A stretch of DNA of 64,000 bases from Burkholderiales bacterium. GTDB taxonomy: Bacteria; Pseudomonadota; Gammaproteobacteria; Burkholderiales; Burkholderiaceae_F. The notes below the pieces were generated by a model. The model saw only the letters and a list, made by a program, of their open reading frames with translations, did not search any database and was not told the origin of the DNA. Position numbers and translations under genes: made by a program. The stretch covers positions 744,001 through 808,000 of the forward strand of contig JADJWR010000003.1 of the NCBI GenBank assembly GCA_016716275.1. The letters run 5' to 3'. This document shows positions 34,586 to 44,494 of the stretch, in pieces (the stretch's first letter is position 1; every line of letters begins with the position of its first letter).

Positions 34586-35914
34586 TCAGCGCGGCCCGAG
34601 GTCGGCCGCGACTGCCTGCGCGGCGGCGATGCCGGCACGCACCGAGCCTTCGAGCGTCGACGGATACTCGCCCGCCGCCGAGTCGCCGGCGAGGTAGAGC
34701 GAGGCGGCGGGCAGCCGCGTCGACGGCCGCTGCAAACCTGGCGACGGGACGATCGTGGCGCGCTTCTCGGCCAGCACCGCGGTTGCCAGCGGACTCGGCA
34801 GGCCGATCTCGGCGCTCAACTGGCGGGCAACCGAGGTAGCCAACGCTTCGGCCGAACCGGCGAGCGCTTCGCCGGCGGCGCTGATCACCACGCTCAGCAC
34901 GCCGGCGTTTGCCTGGTCGAGCCGGCCGCGGTCGAAGACCCACTGGCCGAAGCGGCCGGTCGACGGATCGTCGAGCAGCGCGCTGGCCGGCCACGGCAGG
35001 CGCGGGTCGGCGGCATAGCGCAGGTAGACGGTGGCGATCGGCGCGCTGTCGACGGCGCGCAGCAGGGCGGTTGCTGCCGCCAGCTCGGCGAGGTCTGCCG
35101 AAGCCAGCAGCGGCGCGGCGCGTTCGGGCGGCAGCGCGAGCACCACCGCCTCCGCCTCGCCGAGCGTGCCCCGGCTGTCGATGCGCCAGCACGATCCTTG
35201 ACGGGCGAGCCGCTGCACCGGACTGCGCAGGCGGATATCGGCGCCGCCGGCCTGCAGCGCCGCACGCGCCGGGCCGGCGAATGCGTCGGTCAGGTCGCGG
35301 CGCGGTATCAGCAGATCGGCAGCGCGCGAGCCGGCGGCCAGCGAATCGCGCAGCACGGCAAGCAGCACCTGCGCCGATGCCTGGTGCAGTTCGACGTTGA
35401 GCGCCGCCAGGCAAAGGGGGCGCCACAGGCGGCGAACGATCTGCGCCGGCGCGCCGTCGAACAGGCCGCTGGCCGGGCCGTCTTCCGCCAGCGTCCAGCC
35501 GCGCCGCCGCCAGTGCAGCGCGAAGGCGGCGACGTGGCGACGGTCGGCCCAGGCAACACCACGGGCGGTCAGCAGCCCGCAGGCCAGGTGCAGCGGCGCC
35601 GGCAGGCGGCGCGCCTGCAGCAGGAAGCCGTCCGGATAGCGCAGCTCGAACGGCAGTCGCAGCAGCGCGGCCTGCGGGTCGACGCCGACCCGGGACATCA
35701 GCCTCAGCGTCTCGCTGTAGGCGCCGACCATCAGGTGCTGGCCGTTGTCGAGCCGGAAGCTGCGGTCGCCGAGCCGGACGGTGACGGCGCGGGCACGGCC
35801 GCCGGGCTGCGGCGCGGCGTCGAGCAGCGTCACCGCGAAGCCGCGCGCCAAGAGCTCCAGCGCGCATGCCAGCCCCGACCAGCCGGCGCCGATCACCGAG
35901 ACCCGGCGGCTCAC
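34586..35914 (-). CDS. hpnE: Hydroxysqualene dehydroxylase HpnE (FAD-dependent)
   Basis: 442 residues. N-terminal FAD motif VIGAGWSGLACALELLARG, then the amine-oxidase-like body (GRARAVTVRLGDRSFRLDNG, QHLMVGAY) and the end YLAGDSAAGEYPSTLEGSV. It converts hydroxysqualene to squalene, the third step after HpnC/HpnD. The start is GTG at 35914, 7 bp after the hpnD stop. It is the last gene of hpnC-hpnD-hpnE; squalene-hopene cyclase (shc) is not in the window. Confidence 0.9.
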   Translation of the reverse strand: MSRRVSVIGAGWSGLACALELLARGFAVTLLDAAPQPGGRARAVTVRLGDRSFRLDNGQHLMVGAYSETLRLMSRVGVDPQAALLRLPFELRYPDGFLLQARRLPAPLHLACGLLTARGVAWADRRHVAAFALHWRRRGWTLAEDGPASGLFDGAPAQIVRRLWRPLCLAALNVELHQASAQVLLAVLRDSLAAGSRAADLLIPRRDLTDAFAGPARAALQAGGADIRLRSPVQRLARQGSCWRIDSRGTLGEAEAVVLALPPERAAPLLASADLAELAAATALLRAVDSAPIATVYLRYAADPRLPWPASALLDDPSTGRFGQWVFDRGRLDQANAGVLSVVISAAGEALAGSAEALATSVARQLSAEIGLPSPLATAVLAEKRATIVPSPGLQRPSTRLPAASLYLAGDSAAGEYPSTLEGSVRAGIAAAQAVAADLGPR

Positions 35915-35921
35915 TGCGCAA

Positions 35922-36782
35922 TCACCGCGAGGATGGCTGGCCGAACGAGGCGCCGAACACCCACGTCCGCCAGGCGATCCACAGCTTGCGCAGCGGCGTC
36001 AGCGCCACCCGCTGGTGCAGGACGCGGAACTCCTCGCGCTCGATCTCGTCGAGCAGCGTCGCATAGATGGCGCCCATGATCAGCCCCGGCCGCTGTGCCG
36101 CTCGCTCGGCCGCCGGCAGGGCGGCCATCGCCTCGGCGTACACCTCGCGGGCGCGCCGGGCCTGGAAGCGCATCAGCGGCAGGTAGCCGTCGACGTAACG
36201 TGCGGCGAGCAGGTCGGCAACCTTGACGCCGTGCTGCCGCATCTCGTCGAGCGGCAGGTAGACGCGGCCGCGACGGGCGTCCTCGCCGACGTCGCGGATG
36301 ATGTTGGTCAGCTGCAGCGCCAGGCCGAGCTTGCGGGCGTACTCGAAGGTGCGCTCGTCGCCGGCGCCGAAGATGCCGGCCGAGAGTTCGCCGACCACGC
36401 CGGCGACGGCATGGCAGTAGCGTGCCAGCGAGGCGAAGTCGAGGTAGCGGGTCTGCTGCAGGTCCATCTTCATGCCGTCGAGCACCAGCAGCAGGCTGTC
36501 CCGCCGGATGCCGAAGGGCTCGAGGTGCGGTGCCAGGGCGCGCGTGACCGGGTGCTGCGGCTCGCCGGCATACAGGCGGCCGATCTCGTCGGCCCACCAG
36601 GCCAGCCGGGCCTGCGCGACCGAGTTGTCCTGCATCTCGTCGACCACGTCGTCGACCTCGCGGCAGTAGGCGTACAGCGCGGTGATCGCCTGGCGCCGCT
36701 GTGCCGGCAGGAACAGGAAGCTGTAGTAGAAGCTCGAGCCGCTGGCGGCGGCCTTCTGCTGGCAGTACTCGTCGGGACTCAT
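35922..36782 (-). CDS. hpnD: Presqualene diphosphate synthase HpnD
   Basis: 286 residues of the squalene/phytoene synthase fold. First Asp-rich motif YCREVDDVVDEM, second NIIRDVGEDARRGRVYLPLD, N-terminus CQQKAAASGSSFYYSF. It joins two farnesyl diphosphates to presqualene diphosphate. The start ATG at 36782 gives the conserved MSPDEYCQQK; the open frame continues far upstream as a GC-rich shadow. It lies 20 bp after hpnC and 7 bp before hpnE. Confidence 0.92.
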   Translation of the reverse strand: MSPDEYCQQKAAASGSSFYYSFLFLPAQRRQAITALYAYCREVDDVVDEMQDNSVAQARLAWWADEIGRLYAGEPQHPVTRALAPHLEPFGIRRDSLLLVLDGMKMDLQQTRYLDFASLARYCHAVAGVVGELSAGIFGAGDERTFEYARKLGLALQLTNIIRDVGEDARRGRVYLPLDEMRQHGVKVADLLAARYVDGYLPLMRFQARRAREVYAEAMAALPAAERAAQRPGLIMGAIYATLLDEIEREEFRVLHQRVALTPLRKLWIAWRTWVFGASFGQPSSR

Positions 36783-36802
36783 CGTCAGCGCAAGCCGCCG
36801 GC

Positions 36803-37603
36803 TCACATCGCCAGCGAGCGGGTCGCCATCAGCAACCAGTCGCCGGCGCGCAGGCGCGGTCGGCGGCGAAAGACATCGCCGTCGACCCGGTCGATGCGTT
36901 CGAGGATGCGCAGGCCGCCCTGCACGACCAGCCGCAGTTCCCAGCCGATGCGGCCGGGCAGGCGGTGGGTCAGCGGTGCGCCGGACTCTAGCATCCGCCG
37001 CGCGCGATCGGTCTGCGAGCGCATCAACGCCGCCCAGTTGCCGCTGCGGCCGCCGTCGGCCAGCGCCGACTCGTCGAGATCGAACCTGGCCAGTTCGTCC
37101 TGCGGCAGGTAGATGCGCCCCTTGCCCCAGTCGACCGCCACGTCCTGCCAGAAGTTGGCCAGCTGCAGGCCGGTGCAGATGCGGTCCGACCAGTCGGCGG
37201 CCTGCGGCTCGTCGATCCGGTACAGCGCGAGCAGCAGCCTGCCGACCGGGTTGGCCGAACGGCGGCAGTAGTCGAGCAGCGCCGGGTAGCCGGGGTAGCG
37301 CCTGACCGTCACGTCCTGCGCGAAGGCCGACAGCAGCGCGTGCAGCGGGGCGAGCGGCAAGGCGTGCTCGCGCACCGCCGCCGCCAGGTCGGGCCAGCCG
37401 CCGTCCTGTCCCAGCGCGATGCGGTCGAGGGTCGCGCCGAGTTCGGCCAGCGCCGCCAGCCGGTCGGCAGCTGCCGCATCGCCTTCGTCGGCGATGTCGT
37501 CGGCGGTGCGGGCGAAGCGGTAGATCGCCCGCACCGCCGGCCGCAGCCGCGCCGGCATCAGCCACGAGGCGACCGGAAAGTTCTCGTAGTGGCCGACACC
37601 CAT
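36803..37603 (-). CDS. hpnC: Hydroxysqualene synthase HpnC
   Basis: 266 residues, the second squalene/phytoene-synthase-fold protein of the operon. Starts GVGHYENFPVASWLMPARLR, typical of HpnC. Asp-rich motifs FARTADDIADEGD and LANFWQDVAVDWGKGRIYLP. It converts presqualene diphosphate to hydroxysqualene. First gene of the minus-strand hpnCDE operon, divergent from tRNA-Leu. Confidence 0.92.
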   Translation of the reverse strand: MGVGHYENFPVASWLMPARLRPAVRAIYRFARTADDIADEGDAAAADRLAALAELGATLDRIALGQDGGWPDLAAAVREHALPLAPLHALLSAFAQDVTVRRYPGYPALLDYCRRSANPVGRLLLALYRIDEPQAADWSDRICTGLQLANFWQDVAVDWGKGRIYLPQDELARFDLDESALADGGRSGNWAALMRSQTDRARRMLESGAPLTHRLPGRIGWELRLVVQGGLRILERIDRVDGDVFRRRPRLRAGDWLLMATRSLAM

Positions 37604-37698
37604 GCAGGCAAGCTACCACGCGCCGCCGCGGCCGCCTCTGCGGCGGAGACCATCGATTAGAATCGCGCCTCGCCTGGCGTCGTGGCGCCGGCGGCGTC

Positions 37699-37785
37699 GC
37701 GAAGGTGGCGAAATTGGTAGACGCACCAGGTTTAGGTCCTGACGCCTTCACCGGCGTGGGGGTTCGAGTCCCCCCCTTCGCACCA
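37699..37785 (+). tRNA. tRNA-Leu (anticodon UAG)
   Basis: 87 nt with encoded CCA. Acceptor GCGAAGG pairs with CCTTCGC. The anticodon loop TTTAGGT lies between CCAGG and CCTGA and gives TAG, which reads CUA/CUG. The long variable arm and GGTTCGAGTCC T-loop are as expected for Leu. It lies 60 bp upstream of tig. Confidence 0.95.
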
Positions 37786-37844
37786 AAGGCTCGACGACAA
37801 CAAACCCAGCCGGCGCCCGACCGGCACTCGGACGAATCCTGAAC

Positions 37845-39152
37845 ATGCAGCAAGAAGTGGAAAACCTCGGCGCGCTGCAGCGCCGCCTCGATATCTCGGT
37901 CCCGGCCGAAACGCTGGCCAAGGAAGTCCAGGTGCGGCTGGCCAGGCTGGCGCGCTCGGTGAAGATGCCCGGCTTCCGGCCCGGCAAGGTGCCGATGAAG
38001 ATGGTCGCTTCCAGCTACGGCGCGCAGGTCCAGGCCGAGGTGCTGAACGACAAGATCGGCGAGGCGTTCAACGCCGAGGTCAACGCCCGCCAGCTGCGGG
38101 TGGCCGGGACGCCGACCGTCGCGCCGCGAGCCGGCGGCGATGGCGCGCAGCTCACCTTCTCGGCCACCTTCGAGGTCTATCCGGAGATCCGGCTCGGCGA
38201 GCTCGGCGAGGTCGCGGTCGAGCGGGCGGTGTGTCCGATCAGCGACGCCGAGATCGACAAGACGATCGACATCATGCGCCGACAGCGTGCCGTGCCGCAC
38301 GAGGTCGAGCGGCCGGCCGCCGACGGCGACCGGGTGACCGTCGACTACAAGGGCTCGGTCGACGGCGTGGCTTTCGACGGCGGTGCCGCAACCGGCTTCC
38401 CGTTTACCGTTGGCCAGGGCCGCATGCTGCCCGAGTTCGAGGCGGCGGTGCGCGGCATGGTGCGCGGCGAGGCAAAGACCTTCCCGCTGACCTTCCCGGC
38501 CGACTACCGCGCCACCGAGCTGGCAGGCAAGGCGGCGTCGTTCGACGTCACGGTGACCAAGGTCGAGCAGATGGACCTGCCGGCGCTCGACGCGGCCTTC
38601 GCGCGGCAGCTCGGTGTGCGCGACGGCGACCTGGCCAAGCTGCGCGAGGAGGTTCGCGGCAACCTGGAGCGCGAAGTGAAGTCGCGCCTTCGGGCCAGGA
38701 CGAAGGAGAGCGTGATGGCGGCGCTGCTCGGCATGGCCGACTTCGAACTGCCGAAGTCGCTGGTCGAGGCGGACAGCCAGCGGCTGGTCGAGCTGGCGAA
38801 ATCCGACCTGGCGGCCCGCGGCGTGGACGGCGCCAACCTGCAGCTGACGCCGGAGACCTTCGCGCCGCAGGCGCAGCGGCGGGTGCGCCTCGGCCTCATG
38901 GTCGGCGAGCTGGTGCGCACGCAGAACCTGGCGCCGCGCCAGGAGCAGATCCGCAGGCGGCTGGAAGAGCTGGCGCAGAGCTACGAGAAGCCGGCCGAAG
39001 TGATCCAGTGGTACCTCGGCAACCGCCAGCGCCTGGCCGAGGTCGAGACGATGGTGATGGAAGACAACGTGGTCGACTGGGTGCTGCAGCGGGCGAAGGT
39101 CACCGACACCCCGGTCGCCTTCGACGAACTGATGGGCAGCAACGTCGGCTGA
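37845..39152 (+). CDS. tig: Trigger factor
   Basis: 435 residues. Ribosome-binding N-terminal domain with the signature MPGFRPGKVPMKMV, a central FKBP-type isomerase domain (GDRVTVDYKGSVDGVAFDGG; FPFTVGQGRMLPEFE), and a helical C-terminal chaperone domain. It binds nascent chains at the ribosomal exit. First of tig-clpP-clpX-lon, the standard proteobacterial order; 13 bp to clpP. Confidence 0.96.
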   Translation: MQQEVENLGALQRRLDISVPAETLAKEVQVRLARLARSVKMPGFRPGKVPMKMVASSYGAQVQAEVLNDKIGEAFNAEVNARQLRVAGTPTVAPRAGGDGAQLTFSATFEVYPEIRLGELGEVAVERAVCPISDAEIDKTIDIMRRQRAVPHEVERPAADGDRVTVDYKGSVDGVAFDGGAATGFPFTVGQGRMLPEFEAAVRGMVRGEAKTFPLTFPADYRATELAGKAASFDVTVTKVEQMDLPALDAAFARQLGVRDGDLAKLREEVRGNLEREVKSRLRARTKESVMAALLGMADFELPKSLVEADSQRLVELAKSDLAARGVDGANLQLTPETFAPQAQRRVRLGLMVGELVRTQNLAPRQEQIRRRLEELAQSYEKPAEVIQWYLGNRQRLAEVETMVMEDNVVDWVLQRAKVTDTPVAFDELMGSNVG

Positions 39153-39165
39153 GGATGGCAGGCAG

Positions 39166-39807
39166 ATGAGCAGAACCGGCAACGAGGCACGGGCTATGCA
39201 GGACGCACAGGCACTCGGCATGGTGCCGATGGTGATCGAGCAGAGCGGCCGCGGCGAGCGCGCCTACGACATCTACTCGCGCCTGCTGCGCGACCGGGTG
39301 GTGTTCCTGGTCGGGCCGGTGAACGACCAGACCGCCAACCTGGTGGTGGCGCAGCTGCTGTTCCTCGAGTCGGAGAACCCCGACAAGGACATCTCGCTGT
39401 ACATCAACTCGCCGGGCGGCTCGGTGTACTCGGGCATGGCGATCTTCGACACCATGCAGTTCGTCAAGCCGGACGTCTCGACGATCTGCGTCGGCATGGC
39501 CGCCAGCATGGGCGCGTTCCTGCTCGCCGCGGGAGCCAAGGGCAAGCGCTACGCGCTGCCCAACTCGCGGATCATGATCCACCAGCCGTCCAGCGGCGCG
39601 CAGGGCCAGGCCTCCGACATCGAGATCGCGGCGCGCGAGATCCTCGACGTGCGCACCCGCCTGAACCGCGTCCTCGCCGAACGCACCGGGCAGCCGATCG
39701 AGCGGATCGAGAAGGACACCGACCGCGACAACTTCATGTCCGCGGAGGATGCAGTAAGCTACGGAATAATCGACAAGATCTTCGTCAAACGCGGAGAAGG
39801 CAACTAG
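39166..39807 (+). CDS. clpP: ATP-dependent Clp protease proteolytic subunit ClpP
   Basis: 213 residues. Serine nucleophile in VGMAASMGAFLLAAG and catalytic His in RIMIHQPSSGAQGQ; ERDTDRDNF-like C-terminal text (EKDTDRDNFMSAEDAVSYG) is typical. Forms a double heptamer that works with ClpX, encoded 17 bp downstream. N-terminal residues before LGMVPMVIEQSGRGERAYDI are likely a short propeptide. Confidence 0.96.
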   Translation: MSRTGNEARAMQDAQALGMVPMVIEQSGRGERAYDIYSRLLRDRVVFLVGPVNDQTANLVVAQLLFLESENPDKDISLYINSPGGSVYSGMAIFDTMQFVKPDVSTICVGMAASMGAFLLAAGAKGKRYALPNSRIMIHQPSSGAQGQASDIEIAAREILDVRTRLNRVLAERTGQPIERIEKDTDRDNFMSAEDAVSYGIIDKIFVKRGEGN

Positions 39808-39824
39808 GCCGGGAAGCGCGCAGG

Positions 39825-41090
<1,266 letters not shown>

Positions 41091-41215
41091 CCGGCGAGCG
41101 GGGCCCGGCGCGGCCCTGCGTGCTAGAGTCCAAGCAGCTTTCCCGCTCTGCCGGTGGCCTTGTTATTCGGCGCCGGCGCCCGCACTTTCGGGTCTGATCC
41201 CGCAAAGGACCCCTC

Positions 41216-43630
41216 ATGTCCACCGTGCTACTGCCATCCGAACGCATCGCGCTGCCGCTGCTGCCGCTGCGCGACGTCGTCGTCTTTCCGCACATGGTCA
41301 TTCCGCTGTTCGTCGGCCGGCCGAAATCGATAAAGGCCCTGGAGACGGCGATGGAATCCGGCAAGAGCATCATGCTGGTGGCGCAGAAGAACGCCGCCAA
41401 GGACGAGCCGGTCGCCGAGGACATCTATCCGATCGGCTGCGTGGCCAACATCCTGCAGATGCTCAAGCTGCCCGACGGCACGATGAAGGTGCTGGTCGAG
41501 GGTGCCCAGCGGGCGCACATCCACGAGATCGCCGACGCGCAGACCCACTTCACCTGCGAACTGACGCCGGTCGCCCCGGAGCCCAGCGTCGGCGCCGAAC
41601 TCGAGGCGCTGCGGCGGGCGATCGTCACGCAGTTCGACCAGTTCGTGAAGCTGAACAAGAAGATCCCGGCGGAGATCCTGACGTCGATCGCCGGCATCGA
41701 CGATCCGGGCCGGCTGGCCGACACGATTGCCGCGCACCTGCCGCTGAAGCTCGAGCAGAAGCAGAAGGTGCTGGAGATGTTCGGCCTGACCGAGAGGCTC
41801 GAGCACCTGCTGGCCCAGCTCGAGACCGAGATCGACATCCTGCAGGTCGAGAAGCGCATCCGCGGCCGCGTCAAGCGGCAGATGGAGAAGAGCCAGCGCG
41901 AGTACTACCTGAACGAGCAGGTCAAGGCGATCCAGAAGGAGCTCGGCGAGGGCGAGGAGGGCGCCGACATCGAGGAGCTCGACCGCAAGATCAAGGCGGC
42001 ACGGATGCCCAAGCAGGCGCGGCAGAAGGCCGAGGGCGAGCTGAAGAAGCTGAAGCTGATGTCGCCGATGTCGGCCGAGGCCACCGTCGTGCGCAACTAC
42101 ATCGACACGCTGATCGGCCTGCCGTGGAAGAAGAAGAGCAAGATCAACAACGATCTGGCCAACGCGCAGAAGGTGCTCGACGAGGACCACTACGGGCTGG
42201 AGAAGGTCAAGGACCGCATCGTCGAGTACCTGGCCGTCCAGCAGCGGGTCGACCGGCTGAAGGCGCCGATCCTGTGCCTGGTCGGTCCGCCGGGGGTGGG
42301 CAAGACCTCGCTCGGCCAGTCGATCGCGCGCGCCACCAACCGCAAGTTCGTCCGCATGGCGCTGGGCGGCGTGCGCGACGAGGCGGAGATCCGCGGCCAT
42401 CGGCGCACCTACATCGGCTCGATGCCCGGCAAGATCCTGCAGAACCTGGCGAAGGCGGGCGTGCGCAACCCGCTGTACCTGCTCGACGAGGTCGACAAGA
42501 TGGGGCAGGACTTCCGCGGCGACCCGTCCTCGGCGCTGCTCGAGGTGCTCGATCCCGAGCAGAACCACACCTTCGTCGACCACTACGTCGAGGTCGACTA
42601 CGACCTGTCGGACGTGATGTTCGTCGCCACCGCCAACACGATGAACATCCCGCCGCCGCTGCTCGACCGGATGGAGGTGATCCGGCTGTCCGGCTACACC
42701 GAGGACGAGAAGGTCAACATCGCGATGCGCTACCTGCTGCCCAAGCAGATGACCAACAACGGCGTCAAGAAGAGCGAGCTGGAGGTCAGCGAGACGGCGG
42801 TGCGCGACATCATCCGCTACTACACGCGCGAGGCCGGCGTGCGGGCGCTCGAGCGCGAGCTGTCGAAGATCTGCCGCAAGGTGGTCAAGGGTTCGCTGCT
42901 GAAGGCCGCCGAAGGCAAGACCAAGGTCACGCCGCGCAATCTCGACAAATATCTGGGCGTGCGCCGCTACACCTTCGGCATGGCGGAGAAGGAGCCGCAG
43001 GTCGGCCAGGTCACCGGGCTGGCGTGGACCGAGGTGGGCGGCGAGCTGCTGACCATCGAGGCGGCGGTGATGCCCGGCAAGGGCAACACGATCCGCACCG
43101 GATCGCTCGGCGATGTGATGAAGGAGTCGGTCGAGGCCGCCCGCACCGTCGTGCGCAGCCGGGCGCGGCGGCTCGGCATCAAGGACGAGATCTTCGACAA
43201 GACCGATATCCACGTGCACATGCCCGAAGGGGCGACGCCGAAGGACGGACCGAGTGCCGGCATCGCCGTCACCACCGCGCTGGTTTCCGCGCTGACCGGC
43301 ATCGCGGTGCGGCCGGACGTGGCGATGACCGGCGAGATCACCCTGCGCGGCGACGTGCTGGCAATCGGCGGCCTGAAGGAGAAGCTGCTGGCGGCCCTGC
43401 GCGGCGGCATCAAGACGGTGCTGATCCCCGAGGAAAACGTCAAGGATCTGGCGGAGATACCGGACATCGTGAAGAACCGTCTGGAACTGGTGCCGGTCAA
43501 GTGGATCGACCGGGTGCTCGAGATCGCGCTGAAGAGCCAGCCGCAACCGTTGGCCGAGGAAGACGGCCAGCCGGGCAAGACCGGCGCGGCGGAGGTGCCG
43601 GCCCGCCCGGGCGAGGTGGTCAAGCACTGA
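41216..43630 (+). CDS. lon: ATP-dependent protease Lon
   Basis: 804 residues: N-terminal LON domain (LPLLPLRDVVVFPHMVIPLF), coiled-coil helical region, AAA+ domain with GPPGVGKTSLGQSIA, and the proteolytic domain with Ser in TPKDGPSAGIAVTTAL and Lys in GGLKEKLLAALRGG (Ser-Lys dyad). Cytoplasmic hexameric protease for damaged and regulatory proteins. It has its own 125-bp leader after clpX, so separate heat-shock control is possible; I saw no clear sigma-32 box. The C-terminal ~30 residues after the dyad domain are a non-conserved Gly/Pro tail. Confidence 0.97.
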   Translation: MSTVLLPSERIALPLLPLRDVVVFPHMVIPLFVGRPKSIKALETAMESGKSIMLVAQKNAAKDEPVAEDIYPIGCVANILQMLKLPDGTMKVLVEGAQRAHIHEIADAQTHFTCELTPVAPEPSVGAELEALRRAIVTQFDQFVKLNKKIPAEILTSIAGIDDPGRLADTIAAHLPLKLEQKQKVLEMFGLTERLEHLLAQLETEIDILQVEKRIRGRVKRQMEKSQREYYLNEQVKAIQKELGEGEEGADIEELDRKIKAARMPKQARQKAEGELKKLKLMSPMSAEATVVRNYIDTLIGLPWKKKSKINNDLANAQKVLDEDHYGLEKVKDRIVEYLAVQQRVDRLKAPILCLVGPPGVGKTSLGQSIARATNRKFVRMALGGVRDEAEIRGHRRTYIGSMPGKILQNLAKAGVRNPLYLLDEVDKMGQDFRGDPSSALLEVLDPEQNHTFVDHYVEVDYDLSDVMFVATANTMNIPPPLLDRMEVIRLSGYTEDEKVNIAMRYLLPKQMTNNGVKKSELEVSETAVRDIIRYYTREAGVRALERELSKICRKVVKGSLLKAAEGKTKVTPRNLDKYLGVRRYTFGMAEKEPQVGQVTGLAWTEVGGELLTIEAAVMPGKGNTIRTGSLGDVMKESVEAARTVVRSRARRLGIKDEIFDKTDIHVHMPEGATPKDGPSAGIAVTTALVSALTGIAVRPDVAMTGEITLRGDVLAIGGLKEKLLAALRGGIKTVLIPEENVKDLAEIPDIVKNRLELVPVKWIDRVLEIALKSQPQPLAEEDGQPGKTGAAEVPARPGEVVKH

Positions 43631-43708
43631 GCGGCGCTGCAGCGGCGCAGTGACCGATGACGCTGCGCAAGGTGTTGCCGCGCATCCCTTCGCTGTGTTG
43701 ATTGCGGC

Positions 43709-43737
43709 TTGACACTGCAGGTGACGCGCGGTGGAAT
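43709..43737 (+). promoter_or_regulatory. Candidate sigma-70 promoter for hupB
   Basis: TTGACA at 43709-43714, 17-bp spacer, TGGAAT at 43732-43737 (4/6 match to TATAAT). It lies about 120 bp before the HU gene, in the 227-bp lon-hupB gap. Confidence 0.5.
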
Positions 43738-43857
43738 AGCTCTCTGAATGGCCGCGTCGCTGCGGCTCGCGCCGAACGAGGACAGACTGCTCGGATCGGT
43801 AAGCAGTTCAGGCAACGAGCCGGTCCGGGCGCAGGCAACGAAACCGAGGGGGGTTAG

Positions 43858-44130
43858 GTGAACAAGATCGAACTAATCGAGCACGTCGCCAAGCAGGCGG
43901 ATATTTCCAAGGCGGCGGCCGGGCGCGCGCTCGAGGCGGTTGTCGGCGGCATCCGCACGTCGCTGAAGAAGGGTAACTCCGTGACGCTGGTCGGCTTCGG
44001 CACCTTTTCCATCGGCAAGCGCGCAGCGCGATCCGGCCGCAATCCGCGCACCGGCGCGGCGATCAAGATCAAGGCGGCGAAAGTGCCGAAGTTCCGCCCC
44101 GGCAAGGCGCTGAAGGATGCTGTAAACTAG
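43858..44130 (+). CDS. hupB: DNA-binding protein HU (beta type)
   Basis: A 90-residue nucleoid protein. Starts VNKIELIEHVAKQADISKAA (GTG start at 43858); the DNA-binding arm is GFGTFSIGKRAARSGRNPRT with the conserved GRNPxTG. It binds and bends DNA as a dimer. The lon-hupB-tRNA-ppiD order matches other beta- and gammaproteobacteria. Confidence 0.95.
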   Translation: MNKIELIEHVAKQADISKAAAGRALEAVVGGIRTSLKKGNSVTLVGFGTFSIGKRAARSGRNPRTGAAIKIKAAKVPKFRPGKALKDAVN

Positions 44131-44196
44131 CGCTCCTTCGCAGCCTGGCCCAGCAGGTCTTACCGGGCCGGGTGGTGCAGCAATGCCGATCTGCCC

Positions 44197-44272
44197 GGGT
44201 GCTTAGCTCAGCTGGTAGAGCGGCGCCCTTACAAGGCGTAGGTCGGGAGTTCGAGCCTCTCAGCACCCACCA
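44197..44272 (+). tRNA. tRNA-Val (anticodon UAC)
   Basis: 76 nt with encoded CCA. Acceptor GGGTGCT pairs with AGCACCC; D-arm TAGCTCAGCTGGTAGAGC; anticodon loop CTTACAA gives TAC; T-loop GTTCGAGCC. Confidence 0.95.
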
Positions 44273-44334
44273 GACTGTGAAGTACCCGCCGCCGTGGCGT
44301 CACCGACGCGGCATGCGGCGGGCGATGATCGCGG

Positions 44335-44411
44335 GGAGTGGTAGTTCAGTCGGTTAGAATACCGGCCTGTCACGCCGGGGGTCGCGGGTTCGAGTCCCGT
44401 CCACTCCGCCA
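44335..44411 (+). tRNA. tRNA-Asp (anticodon GUC)
   Basis: 77 nt with encoded CCA. Acceptor GGAGTGG pairs with CCACTCC; anticodon stem-loop CCGGC-CTGTCAC-GCCGG gives GTC; T-loop GGTTCGAGTCC. Follows tRNA-Val by 62 bp, probably co-transcribed. Confidence 0.96.
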
Positions 44412-44419
44412 GCATCTCC

Positions 44420-44450
44420 AAAGGCGAACGAAAGTTCGCCTTTTTGTTTT
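44420..44450 (+). terminator. Rho-independent terminator after tRNA-Asp
   Basis: AAAGGCGAAC, loop GAAA, GTTCGCCTTT followed by TTGTTTTTT. A strong stem with a T-run 8 bp after the tRNA end. Confidence 0.9.
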
Positions 44451-44494
44451 TTCGCGCGCCGCTTGCGAAAGCGACCTGACCTCGGAACCAGACG

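Noticed and set aside
33060..35921. Very long minus-strand ORF (953 codons) covering radA and hpnE
   Set aside because: Arg/Ala-rich translation of the opposite or wrong frame of real genes in high-GC DNA; no family motifs. The same applies to other long shadows at 19824-23162, 35922-39221 upstream of hpnD, 41228-43627, 55593-58292 and 58330-61461.
44112..44196. Hairpin between hupB and tRNA-Val as HU terminator
   Set aside because: The GGCCC/GGGCC stem is short with a long loop and has no T-run; support is too weak.
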